Both the position numbers and the translations under genes were made by a program. A stretch of DNA of 64,000 nucleotides from Bacteroides pyogenes DSM 20611 = JCM 6294. GTDB taxonomy: Bacteria > Bacteroidota > Bacteroidia > Bacteroidales > Bacteroidaceae. This document shows, piece by piece, positions 8,579 through 16,837 of this stretch; the stretch's first letter is position 1, and every line of letters starts with the position of its first letter. The stretch is taken from positions 156,963 through 220,962 of the forward strand of contig NZ_KE386623.1 in NCBI RefSeq assembly GCF_000428105.1, read 5' to 3'. The notes below the pieces were generated by a model. The model was not told the origin of the DNA. It was given only the letters and a program-made list of their open reading frames with translations, and ran no database searches.

Positions 8579-8586
8579 TATATTTG
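8579..8586 (+). promoter_or_regulatory. Possible -7 box upstream of the DUF3408 gene
   Basis: TATATTTG is an exact TAnnTTTG match, 325 bases before the DUF3408 start with no gene in between. The leader would be long. A ParA-type gene often present here in CTnDOT-like elements is not visible. Confidence 0.35.
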
Positions 8587-8718
8587 CACTGTCGAATATG
8601 TCGGTGAGGGTATGTGTCTTCGATAACATCACGATTCGATGAGCAGTATAAGCGAGGGGGTATATCAAAGAACATTTCCTTGATTCCCTTATTCGAACGT
8701 GGGAATGTGCGAAAGCAG

Positions 8719-8738
8719 ATACAATCGTTCGATTGTAT
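8719..8738. promoter_or_regulatory. Operator-like inverted repeat
   Basis: ATACAATCG (8719-8727) and CGATTGTAT (8730-8738) are perfect arms separated by only two bases, the shape of a dimeric repressor site, not a transcription terminator (no T run). A second small dyad TCGGTA/TACCGA lies at 8851-8866. Confidence 0.5.
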
Positions 8739-8911
8739 TGATGGGCACTAATGAACATCTCCACAGAAAGGGGATGAATGAAAGGATGTACCTCTATCGG
8801 TACAAGCCGATTATTGGGCATATCATTGATAGCGGACATATTCATCTTCATCGGTAAATATACCGACAATGAAATGAACAGTAAATTGCATAACAATAAA
8901 ATTAAGTAAGT

Positions 8912-9340
8912 ATGACAGAGAACCAAAACAGCAAGGTAGATCCCATTGCCACCCGAGAACTTATTTCACAGGGTATTCCCATGAAAAGAAAAGAGAGCGA
9001 GATGAAATGCTCTCAATCAGAAGGGCAGTTTGTTGAATCGGAACGTCCCAATGACGAGTCTATGTCAAAGGATTTTTCAAGAGTTCCAAGACGAGAAAGG
9101 CGAAAGGCAGACAAAGGCGATTATGAGTCGCTTTTCATCTGTCGCAACACCTTGAGAAACCGCAAGACCATCTATATTGCCAAAGAGTTGCAGGACACGT
9201 TGGCGGAGATAGTCATGTCTATGAGGAATAGAGATATGACTATCGGCATCTATGTGGAGAACATCATCCTGCATCATCTTGAGACCTATAAAGATGAAAT
9301 CAACAAATTAGCTGAGATAAAATTTAGAAAGCTGCTGTAA
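8912..9340 (+). CDS. DUF3408 family conjugation-region protein
   Basis: The 142-residue protein has a polar, low-complexity N-terminal half (to about residue 65) and a C-terminal ribbon-helix-helix-like domain with YESLFICRNTLRNRKTIYIA, DTLAEIVMSMRNRDMTIGIY and ENIILHHLETYKDEIN. This is the arrangement of DUF3408 proteins in the transfer region of CTnDOT-like elements, where they lie just ahead of the tra genes. Here no tra gene follows; the next frame is a 49-codon fragment and then the orphan 1184-codon gene. It therefore looks like a stranded leftover of the transfer operon. Confidence 0.75.
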   Translation: MTENQNSKVDPIATRELISQGIPMKRKESEMKCSQSEGQFVESERPNDESMSKDFSRVPRRERRKADKGDYESLFICRNTLRNRKTIYIAKELQDTLAEIVMSMRNRDMTIGIYVENIILHHLETYKDEINKLAEIKFRKLL

Positions 9341-9363
9341 ATCCCTATCTTCAGATGTTTTAA

Positions 9364-9513
9364 ATGGAACTGTTTTTCTCCTTGCCGTCTTTGTCCTACA
9401 ACATCGGGACGGCCAGGCTGCTCGGATACGGCAAACATCCCAAAAACCGATTGCTACGGAAGATAGAGTCGGGCGACAGGAATTTCTACCGTGAATTTGT
9501 CTCTTTCTGCTGA
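9364..9513 (+). pseudogene. Short unrecognised frame after DUF3408 (remnant?)
   Basis: A 49-codon frame starts at ATG 9364, 23 bases after the DUF3408 stop. It reads MELFFSLPSLSYNIG and later LLGYGKHPKNRLLRKIESG. Beyond the TGA at 9511 the same strand contains further stops. Base composition is like the preceding element genes, so it may be the start of a deleted transfer gene. I do not recognise it. Confidence 0.25.
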
Positions 9514-9591
9514 TACAAGAGCAAGATCCTCAGAGGACTGGTCAAACGGTGAAAAGTGAAGTTTGCCCTGTTTTATATGCCTTGATTATCA

Positions 9592-9638
9592 AAAACGCCT
9601 CTTGCTACATTTTTATGCTCCGCAAGGGGCGTTTTCTT
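9592..9638 (+). terminator. Rho-independent terminator
   Basis: AAAACGCCTCTTGC (9592-9605) pairs with GCAAGGGGCGTTTT (9622-9635) with one G-T pair, followed by TTTTC. It ends transcription from the DUF3408 side and isolates the downstream orphan gene. Confidence 0.85.
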
Positions 9639-9670
9639 TCCATTTTCTTCGTCTTTCTCATTATGTGTGA

Positions 9671-9680
9671 GTAACTTTGC
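9671..9680 (+). promoter_or_regulatory. GTAACTTTGC: promoter box or CTnDOT-type core site
   Basis: The decamer fits both the TAnnTTTG promoter box and the GTAnnTTTGC core used by CTnDOT integrase. No credible gene starts within the next 340 bases, so as a promoter it would give the 1184-codon gene at 10028 a long leader. I cannot decide between the two readings. Confidence 0.35.
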
Positions 9681-10027
9681 AGAATAAGCTATAATTTGAA
9701 TGTATAAGCCGAAAATTAATACTTGAAAGGTCTTATAAAAAGTGAGAACTTTCGGTAAAGAACTTCCTTTTTGTACTGAAAAAGAAGAGGAATCAAAAGA
9801 AGAATGACTATATGTTTCAGTAAGAGAATAAGCATTTCAAATTCCACAAAGCAGGACTGAATTTACTATCCCTATAGGGTAAAACATAGTTTGATGAAGT
9901 GTGATGTGTTTCTAAAATAAAACTGCTCTAATGGCTTCTATGAACAATTATTTGATGTTGTTTATTGGGGAATTCAAAGATGACAGCGAGGTATAAGAAA
10001 ATATACATATTAAAATTCTAAAATAAG
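9681..10027. other. A+T-rich intergenic region before the orphan nuclease gene
   Basis: This 347-base stretch has no frame worth calling and no clear hairpin. It contains near-miss promoter boxes (one base short of TAnnTTTG) but no perfect copy close to 10028. The A-rich stretch ending AAAATAAG directly before the ATG is typical of Bacteroides translation starts. Confidence 0.5.
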
Positions 10028-13000
10028 ATGGCTATATATAATAAAGGAGAGCTGACAGGAATTGTTGGGTACAAACAATTGTACCCAAATGGAGAAATGT
10101 ATCCTCTCGAAAAACTCCTTGCTGGATTACCGCGTATTTGGGCTATCAGGTTAGTTTCAAATATGCAGAATAAGTTGGTTGGTAAACCTTTCTATAATCC
10201 TGATTTCAGAGATGAGAAAACGACTCAGATTGATGTGCCGAGATTCTTCTTTGGTCCTAATAATTTAGACCAGTTACTTGGTGCAATCCATAGGTATAAA
10301 GCCTATTTCGCACTGGAGACAGAAAGAAAGCAACAACCGATGGAATATGCAACTGGCAGCGAGACACCGCTGCTTTTGCTGAAATACATCATGGCTATGC
10401 CAGAAAGTGATGGTTCTGATAACATTGCGCAATTAGAGAAAAATTTATACACTGCTTTTTTGATAGCCAATGAAATTACCCTTAACAGAAATCAAGGGGA
10501 ATCACCATACAAACAAGAGAATGATTTAGAATTGTATTTAGCCTGTCTTTTGATGTCGAGGTTTGCGTATAATGACTTTATAAATCAGGAATCAGATATT
10601 AATGAATTGGTTAGGAATCAGAATATCCGAACTGTTAAGTTCTTCAATTTTGTGTCCCAGCATCCTCAACTCAAAGACCTATATGATGAATTTCTAAAAG
10701 TATACGGTCTTACATCATGGAAATATTATTTGAGAACATATTGGAGCATTTTAGCTTTAGCCAGAGATAAAACCGGTGTTATCAACTTTGAACGACTTAG
10801 GGATGAAGAAGAATTATTATCTGAGCAGATAGTGGATAGAGATTCCATTGACATTCATGAAGTCATCCCCTTGGAAGATAATGTGGATTATCAAACTTTT
10901 AGAGAGAAACCATTTATTAAGATAGCACCTCACGAATATGCCGTCATAGATGTTTCATTTATGATTTATAGGATGTTTGATGGGCTATATTTCATATTCA
11001 ATGATTTGTGGAAATGTAAGTACCCTGATAATATGCAGGGGTTTAATACAATCTTTACAACAGAGTTTTCGGAAAAGACTATATTGGTAAATTGCCTGAA
11101 AGAAATAACTAACACACATGGATGGTTTTCGCTTGCTGACGATGAATGTAGGAATGTAGTTCCCCAGAAGAAGTTGAGTTCTCCTCCAGATTTTTATATT
11201 CGAGACGGAAAGAATGTTATACTGTTTGAATGCAAGGATGTTAAAATACCCAAAGAGGTCAAGGCAGAAGGAACCATGCAGATACTCTTGAATGAAGTTG
11301 ACAAAGACTTTGTGGGCTATCTGGATACTAAGAAAAACAAATGGCGTTATAAGGGTGTAGGACAGCTTGTTAGGAATGCTAAGAGGATTTTGGAAGGAGA
11401 ATTTGCTTGGGATAAGAACATAGATAGAGATAGCAGAATATTTATGGTACTGGTATTAGCTGATGCAAGACAAGTAGATGCAGGCTGGAAAAACTACTTG
11501 CAGAGAAAGATGCGTGAAGAGTGCACTCGTCAGGGAATTGATTACGAGAGAATATGCCCGCTGATATTAATGGATCTAGGAACTCTTACCCTTTATAAGG
11601 GCAACTTTAAAAAGGACGGATTCCTAAAATACTTTACTCGCTACTATAAGCAAACAACCTTTGACCTCGCGACAATTAATATTGGCGATATGATGACAAA
11701 TGTTATGAATCAGACCATGTCATTCAGTAGGTATATGGCAGGTGAAAGACTTTTGGACGGTGAAGAGTTGAGAATAGATATAATGAGTGCAATAACCAAA
11801 CAACCTGAACTATTGGGACATCACTCTTATGTTACCAAGACAGTAGAATACGCAGACTTGTTTAATGGACAAGTAGAAGATTTGGAGACATACCTTACAG
11901 GCATCAACAAACGATGGCTGATAGAAGGCGTAGTTCACATGATTAGTGTGGACTGTTTTGATAGCTTTTCAATGGAAGCGAAACATGGGCTTCTGGTTAT
12001 GTTCCAAAACTATAGGGAAAGGTCTGAAGTCGAGCAACTATTTCGCCGATTGAAAGCACTAGAGGAAAAATTTGATAGTACTTGGCTGACATTGATTAAT
12101 CATCGAGCACTTTATCGTCTATTAATAAAAGTATTGAGACTTCCCAATGAAAGAGAGGGTATAGGTGAGAGTTTTGAGGCATACGAAGCGTTGCTGAAAG
12201 CCATTTTGCTGGAGAACAGTATGGAGATGCAGCGTGAAAAGGAAATCTTGGTAAGGATAGATGGTGACACAGATATTCGAGATGCAAAGATTATTATGCA
12301 GCAAGATGTACTGAATATCGATCTATTTGGTGAGAATAAGAAGGAACTGGAAAAAGCACAGATTCTTAAGTTTGTGGCATTAACCAAATTTGGGAAAGAA
12401 CACAAAGAGGTGGGTGAAGCCATCAGAAGGGTCGTGAATAATTATGGATTCCAGAATGAGTTCAGTTATATATTGTTGGCGCAAATGCCTTTGGCTGTTT
12501 ATCACGATAAAAAGAATTTTAAAGAAGGTCTATATTGTGTGCATCGCCAAGACTATAAACAAACTAATGCTTTACGATTATGGGATGAGTTTACTACATA
12601 TATTGCAGATAAATGTATTGATATATGGGATGTAAACAAGATGGATACAATCTTTGCCGAGCAGGAGTTGCTAGATAATACCTGTTTCAGAAAGTATCCT
12701 GTGCTGAAGATGTCCGAAGAAGAATACCTAATAGTATCGCAACCGTACTATACGCATTTATTGTTCGATGGCTTTTGGTGGAGTGTGAAAGAAGAATTAA
12801 AACTGGTTTATTCTGAAAAAACCATTATGAACTTGTTAACAAAAGATTTCTCGGAGGAGAAATTGTTCTATGAGTTGGTGAAACTTATGATAGGCGACAA
12901 GCGTATTCAAATCTACAATAAGCATTGTTTTGCGGCGCAACAATCAGCACCTGATATTGCTATCAAAACACGACATCATTTGTTTATGTTTGAATATAAA

Positions 13001-13582
13001 GACATGAGGGTTCATAGAAAAATCGCAGATGGAGGTGATATGAATCAGATGATGGATTTTATTGATGATCGCCTCAATAAAGAGAAAGGGAAAACGGGTG
13101 GAAACAAAGGCTTACCACAATTGGTAAACAACATGGAGGATTTCTTCACAGGAAAAGCCCCTTGGAAGGAGTATTATGGGAAAGGAAAGGTAATAGTACA
13201 CCCAATAATTGTTATTAATAGTCGATTATTTGGCGTGCGTGGGATTAACTATATAATGCAGCATCAGTTGCACAAGCGAATACTTGAAAGTGAGATTCTG
13301 CGAGAACATATTGATGAAATTGGAGATTTGCTGGTAGTAGATTATGACATGATGATATTAGTTACGTCGTGGTCGTATAAGGACTTTCGGAAATTCCATA
13401 ATCTTCTGTATGGTTACCAAACTTATATAAGAAAAGGACGAGACATTGTAACACGATGTACTTCCTTTCGGTATTATGTGATGAATAAATGGGAATTGGA
13501 GATGACCGAGAAAGACAAAAAGAAGTTTGGACATGCTTACAAGGAAGTGATTAAAGTTATGTTTGGAATGAAAAATATATAA
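10028..13582 (+). CDS. Large orphan protein with two tandem PD-(D/E)xK-like nuclease modules
   Basis: This 1184-residue soluble protein is built from two homologous halves. Each contains an entry segment (FREKPFIKIAPHEY near 291-304; RKYPVLKMSEEEY near 888-900), an FSEKTIL/FSEEKLF helix, and a nuclease signature. In half one this is SPPD388-x12-E401-C-K403; in half two SAPD976-x12-E989-Y-K991. Each signature is followed about 55-58 residues later by QLVRN/QLVNN (Q446, Q1031), then hydrophobic strands and an aromatic helix. Homologous points are about 588-597 residues apart, half the protein length. The D-E-x-K pattern with a later glutamine fits restriction-like endonucleases. The regions 1-280 and 560-880 lack recognisable motifs and are largely helical. 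No signal peptide, membrane segment, ATPase or methylase is visible. The gene is A+T-richer than its neighbours and lies alone beside the recombinases of a decayed mobile element. I infer a nuclease, possibly defensive; the family is not one I can name. Confidence 0.7.
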   Translation: MAIYNKGELTGIVGYKQLYPNGEMYPLEKLLAGLPRIWAIRLVSNMQNKLVGKPFYNPDFRDEKTTQIDVPRFFFGPNNLDQLLGAIHRYKAYFALETERKQQPMEYATGSETPLLLLKYIMAMPESDGSDNIAQLEKNLYTAFLIANEITLNRNQGESPYKQENDLELYLACLLMSRFAYNDFINQESDINELVRNQNIRTVKFFNFVSQHPQLKDLYDEFLKVYGLTSWKYYLRTYWSILALARDKTGVINFERLRDEEELLSEQIVDRDSIDIHEVIPLEDNVDYQTFREKPFIKIAPHEYAVIDVSFMIYRMFDGLYFIFNDLWKCKYPDNMQGFNTIFTTEFSEKTILVNCLKEITNTHGWFSLADDECRNVVPQKKLSSPPDFYIRDGKNVILFECKDVKIPKEVKAEGTMQILLNEVDKDFVGYLDTKKNKWRYKGVGQLVRNAKRILEGEFAWDKNIDRDSRIFMVLVLADARQVDAGWKNYLQRKMREECTRQGIDYERICPLILMDLGTLTLYKGNFKKDGFLKYFTRYYKQTTFDLATINIGDMMTNVMNQTMSFSRYMAGERLLDGEELRIDIMSAITKQPELLGHHSYVTKTVEYADLFNGQVEDLETYLTGINKRWLIEGVVHMISVDCFDSFSMEAKHGLLVMFQNYRERSEVEQLFRRLKALEEKFDSTWLTLINHRALYRLLIKVLRLPNEREGIGESFEAYEALLKAILLENSMEMQREKEILVRIDGDTDIRDAKIIMQQDVLNIDLFGENKKELEKAQILKFVALTKFGKEHKEVGEAIRRVVNNYGFQNEFSYILLAQMPLAVYHDKKNFKEGLYCVHRQDYKQTNALRLWDEFTTYIADKCIDIWDVNKMDTIFAEQELLDNTCFRKYPVLKMSEEEYLIVSQPYYTHLLFDGFWWSVKEELKLVYSEKTIMNLLTKDFSEEKLFYELVKLMIGDKRIQIYNKHCFAAQQSAPDIAIKTRHHLFMFEYKDMRVHRKIADGGDMNQMMDFIDDRLNKEKGKTGGNKGLPQLVNNMEDFFTGKAPWKEYYGKGKVIVHPIIVINSRLFGVRGINYIMQHQLHKRILESEILREHIDEIGDLLVVDYDMMILVTSWSYKDFRKFHNLLYGYQTYIRKGRDIVTRCTSFRYYVMNKWELEMTEKDKKKFGHAYKEVIKVMFGMKNI

Positions 13583-13583
13583 A

Positions 13584-13670
13584 ATGAATGAGATGATTCT
13601 GAGCAGGCACATAGAACTCCTTAATCTTTTCAATGGCAAGGACTTTTGGAGATACATAAAAATATCGTGA
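13584..13670 (+). CDS. 28-codon frame immediately after the orphan nuclease gene
   Basis: ATG 13584 lies one base after the TAA of the 1184-codon gene, a spacing typical of translational coupling. The peptide (MNEMILSRHIELLNLF and onward) ends at TGA 13668. A shifted frame continues for 17 more codons to 13727, so it may be a small gene broken by a frameshift or the stump of a deleted partner gene. It could equally be chance. Confidence 0.25.
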   Translation: MNEMILSRHIELLNLFNGKDFWRYIKIS

Positions 13671-13746
13671 CTCTAGATATGAGAGATAATGTTGATTTCA
13701 TAGATATGAAACATAAAGAATAGTTGAATGGAGGAATTAGCTTTTT

Positions 13747-13785
13747 GTTACTTTTGAGTCGTCTCAACTCACTGTCAAAAGTAAC
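13747..13785. repeat. Inverted repeat with 11-base perfect arms
   Basis: GTTACTTTTGA (13747-13757) and TCAAAAGTAAC (13775-13785) are exact complements around a 17-base loop. No T tract follows, so a terminator is less likely than a protein-binding or recombination site. Confidence 0.55.
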
Positions 13786-14294
13786 GAGGTGCTTTTCATT
13801 GGGGGACTTTTGCTCCTCTCTTTGTCCGCCCAGAGCTCACGAAAGAAAAGAGCAGTCGACAAATCTTCCGACCGCTTTACTCCGTCTGTTCTTCTTAAAC
13901 GGTTATCTGTCCCGTCCTTACTTCGGAAAAAATCATCTTGTCTGATTTTATGCGGATTCCAGAGGTGAGGGAGTTTGAGTTTCAACTTTTCTTTTTCCCT
14001 GCTTCTCGCATATCCAACATTTTTTTTATGCGTCTTTCCGTCGGGTCGGTCGTTTTCGTTTCAGTGGCGTAAAAAGGTCGGGCTTAGGACAAACAAGGTT
14101 TTACGGCGAGAATACTACCTGCAATGAAATGGAAGTGTGGAGATTGTCTTCTAAACGGCTTGCCGCTCCGACCTTTTTTGTCCGTAAAAGCCCGGAACTA
14201 CCTTTGCCGCTGACAACAAACAACCGATCCCGACATGATATATGGGCATAAGTGGAGGATGTGCAGACAGAGAAACTAGGCGAAAACAGAAAAC

Positions 14295-14316
14295 GCAGTC
14301 TCCGGAGACTGCATTT
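14295..14316 (+). terminator. Perfect 18-base palindrome with T tract
   Basis: GCAGTCTCC is followed directly by its complement GGAGACTGC (14295-14312), then ATTTT. It could end transcription from the left or act as a dyad operator. Confidence 0.55.
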
Positions 14317-14415
14317 TATCATAAGAATAGAATACCCGAAAAACAAAAAGCAGCCCCAATGGACAGCTTTACGAAAATAACTCAGAGAAAATTCTTTTTT
14401 CTCACGACATACTCT

Positions 14416-14423
14416 TATCTTTG
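14416..14423 (+). promoter_or_regulatory. Promoter-like -7 box pointing into the truncated recombinase
   Basis: TATCTTTG matches TAnnTTTG exactly on the plus strand. Transcription from it would run antisense into the recombinase genes; no sense gene follows. Confidence 0.3.
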
Positions 14424-14513
14424 TAACTGACAAAGTGGTTCTTTGAAATGGCAAAATGAGGTAGAGTGTAGAAGCTCACTGGTTTCCTTATCGTTACCAT
14501 CCCTTATTGATAA

Positions 14514-15575
14514 TCAAACTAATCTACTGGTTATTTGATATTTACGAATTTCTCTATGCTTTCCGACATGCCAAGTCAGCGGAGTGCGAATGCCACAAGC
14601 CCAACCAACGGCTTTAAGGTGGGTGGATAGTTTGCCTTTGCTCATTGTGTCAGGGAATATCTTATAATCCCCCTTGCTTTTCTCCTTTGTGTAAAGCGAA
14701 AGAATCTGCTCCGCTATCGGATGCAGGGGTATCAAACTCTCCACCTCCGTTTTCTGTCTTGCTTTGCGGATATACCGCTTCCCCTCGCTATTCGTTTCGA
14801 TTTGCGAAACTCGCAGGCTCTGCAAGTCGGCAAAAGCCAAGCCCGTAAAGACGGAGAAAAGAAACATTCTTCGGCTTAGTTCCGCCCCTTCCTCTTGCAA
14901 CGGGAATGCCAAGAGCATTGCCACCTCCCCCTTGCTCAGGAAACGAGGTTTGCGCTCTACGGCTTCATACTTCGCCCCCTCGAATGGATTAAAGTGGATT
15001 GTTCCCTGACTGACGGCTCGGTACATCAATCGGCTCAACCAGCATAAATGTCTGTTTGTCGTTGCAGGGGCATAACCCTCCTTCTTCAAATAGAAACGAT
15101 AATCATCAAAGAAGTCCATCGTGAGAGCTGTTAGGGGAATATCCACCTCGCTACGACTTCGCACAAAGGCGTTGAGTTGTCTGTCGGAACTTCGATTGTT
15201 GCTGTACGTTCCCTCACTCTTGCTTTCTCGTTGGGCTTTGAGTTCTTCTGTACTAAGGGCAAGAAGTGTTGTCGGAGTTCTCCCGATGCCTTGCAAGTAG
15301 TTCTTCAGAAGCTCGGCACTGACCGCTCCATATTTGTAGAGCAAGGTGTTGTACCCTTGTTCGATTTCTTCCCGAAAGGTTTGCAGGCGTTGGTTGGTCT
15401 TCTTGTCCGTTGTCTCCCCTCGCTTCACGCTCCAATCGTGGGGAGTGGTGCTTTCGCCTGTGGTTATCACCACGTTCGCTCCGTCTATGGTGATACGGCA
15501 AAGGATTGCCGTTGTGCCGTCCGCCTTGGTCTTGTTCTTATTGATATAGAATAGGATTTTGAATGTACTGCGCAT
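14514..15575 (-). CDS. Tyrosine recombinase, truncated before the catalytic C-terminus
   Basis: This 353-residue protein has the N-terminal arm-binding start MRSTFKILFYINKNKTKADG, a SAM-like core-binding domain (about 100-200) and the beginning of the catalytic domain (RMFLFSVFTGLAFADLQSL, as in Bacteroides recombinases that lack the first arginine). It reaches TWHVGKH, where normal proteins continue RHTFAT and a nucleophilic tyrosine, then diverges into 11 unrelated residues and stops. The second catalytic arginine is replaced by lysine and the tyrosine is absent, so it should be inactive. It follows the intact recombinase by five bases on the same strand, forming an operon. Confidence 0.8.
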   Translation of the reverse strand: MRSTFKILFYINKNKTKADGTTAILCRITIDGANVVITTGESTTPHDWSVKRGETTDKKTNQRLQTFREEIEQGYNTLLYKYGAVSAELLKNYLQGIGRTPTTLLALSTEELKAQRESKSEGTYSNNRSSDRQLNAFVRSRSEVDIPLTALTMDFFDDYRFYLKKEGYAPATTNRHLCWLSRLMYRAVSQGTIHFNPFEGAKYEAVERKPRFLSKGEVAMLLAFPLQEEGAELSRRMFLFSVFTGLAFADLQSLRVSQIETNSEGKRYIRKARQKTEVESLIPLHPIAEQILSLYTKEKSKGDYKIFPDTMSKGKLSTHLKAVGWACGIRTPLTWHVGKHREIRKYQITSRLV

Positions 15576-15580
15576 AAGTT

Positions 15581-16810
15581 TTACAAGGTTAAGGTTAGGT
15601 TTTCAGTGAAAGAGAGAAACCGCTCGAACTCATCGAAGAGTTTCTTTGGGGTAACGTGGGCATATCGCTCGGTCGTTTGGATGCTACTATGCCCCAACAT
15701 TCGGCTCACCGTTTCGATGGGAACGCCACGTTCCAAGGTAATCAAGGTAGCAAAAGTGTGGCGACCGACGTGTGCCGAAAGGGGAATGGAGATACCCGCC
15801 CGAAGTTGCAGGGCTTTGAGCTGAACGAGATAAGCTGAATAAGTAATAGGCGCAAAAATAGTGTTGCGCTCCTCCGATTGATACCGCTCTATCATACGAA
15901 CCGCTTCGGATAGGAGCTTCACTCGGCAAAGCATATCGGTCTTTTGCCTGCGAAACTTCAGCCACAACGCCCCTTCATCATCCGTAAAGAGGTGTTCCCG
16001 ATTTAGGGCGACCATATCGCAATAGGCAACACCCGTATAACAGGAGAAGAGAAAGAGATTACGGGCGGTTTCCAGCTTCACTTCATACGGCTCAAAGGTC
16101 AATCCCAGCAACTTATCCAACGAAGCCCTATCCAAGGCACGAGGTTGTTTGTTCTCTCCTCGCTCTGTCTCTACGTGAGCAAATAGTTGTCGCTCTGTCA
16201 AGCCCTCACGATATGCCAAACGGCAGACTTTCTTCACCGCCAAAGCCATCTTGCGATAATAACCTTGTGAATGTCCCAGCTTTCCAACAGAGTAGTGTCG
16301 CAAGCATTCCAAGAAATCTTCTTCAAGCTGACCAAAAGAAATGTCTGTCGTGTGGAACTTCTCCCCTATAAAGGCTTGCAGATGCTTGCGAATAGTATAG
16401 TAACTGTTTAAAGTTGTTGCCGTTATCTCGATTCCCACCTTTTGCCTCATCTCTTCGACCATTTGGTCGTATCGTTCCAAAAAGGTGATTTGAGTTTGCA
16501 TACTTCCTTGAAACAGCTCTTTGATGTCTGTGGCCGTAAATGCCACACCACGGTTGCAAAGGATTTGATAAGCCGACTGCACCGAGAGAAGCAGACGTTC
16601 CAACTTGCCGTTCGTTGCCACAGCTTCACGGCTCTTGCCATTCAATCTGCTCTCACGAGCGTTCCACAAATCGGGGTCGCATGAAATCTTGCAACTGAAC
16701 TGCGCCATGGTTCGCCCGTATGTTATTCGTCCCATTATCGGAGCTTGCCCCGACTTGTCCAATCCGCTCTTTTTAAGGTAGAGCAAAACCTTCATTTTGT
16801 CTGTTTGCAT
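15581..16810 (-). CDS. Tyrosine recombinase (integrase), intact
   Basis: The 409-residue protein contains an arm-binding domain, a core-binding domain and a complete C-terminal catalytic domain. Visible motifs are FLFSCYTGVAYCDM (box I, with no arginine, as in the IntDOT class), HVGRHTFATL (HxxR) and GHSSIQTTERYAHV with the nucleophilic tyrosine. It would catalyse integration and excision of the element occupying the left part of the window. Start codons at 16810 and 16795 are both possible; the latter (MKVLLYLKKSGLDK) is the more typical family start. Upstream lie a TAACTTTG promoter box and several GTTACC repeats that may be its arm-type sites. Confidence 0.88.
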   Translation of the reverse strand: MQTDKMKVLLYLKKSGLDKSGQAPIMGRITYGRTMAQFSCKISCDPDLWNARESRLNGKSREAVATNGKLERLLLSVQSAYQILCNRGVAFTATDIKELFQGSMQTQITFLERYDQMVEEMRQKVGIEITATTLNSYYTIRKHLQAFIGEKFHTTDISFGQLEEDFLECLRHYSVGKLGHSQGYYRKMALAVKKVCRLAYREGLTERQLFAHVETERGENKQPRALDRASLDKLLGLTFEPYEVKLETARNLFLFSCYTGVAYCDMVALNREHLFTDDEGALWLKFRRQKTDMLCRVKLLSEAVRMIERYQSEERNTIFAPITYSAYLVQLKALQLRAGISIPLSAHVGRHTFATLITLERGVPIETVSRMLGHSSIQTTERYAHVTPKKLFDEFERFLSFTENLTLTL

Positions 16811-16829
16811 ACGCTTCTGTTTTTATGGG

Positions 16830-16837
16830 CAAAGTTA
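16830..16837 (-). promoter_or_regulatory. Promoter -7 box of the recombinase operon
   Basis: On the minus strand the sequence reads TAACTTTG, an exact match, about 20 bases before the first ATG of the intact recombinase. Confidence 0.6.

Larger units (their letters stand above)
13671..14513. other. Gene-poor region between the orphan nuclease gene and the recombinases
   Basis: About 840 bases without a convincing gene; the open frames present are short and lack family features. It holds an 11-base inverted repeat (13747-13785), a perfect 18-base palindrome with a T tract (14295-14316), a promoter-like box (14416-14423) and a GTTACC element (14493-14498) like those on the far side of the recombinase pair. 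Confidence 0.5.

Noticed and set aside
8177..8626. 149-codon plus-strand frame over the oriT-like region
   Set aside because: It runs through multiple inverted repeats with biased composition and overlaps mobA antisense; no domain seen.
10028..13582. Restriction-modification enzyme
   Set aside because: No methyltransferase motif in the protein or nearby and no helicase, so a classical type I-IV system is not supported.
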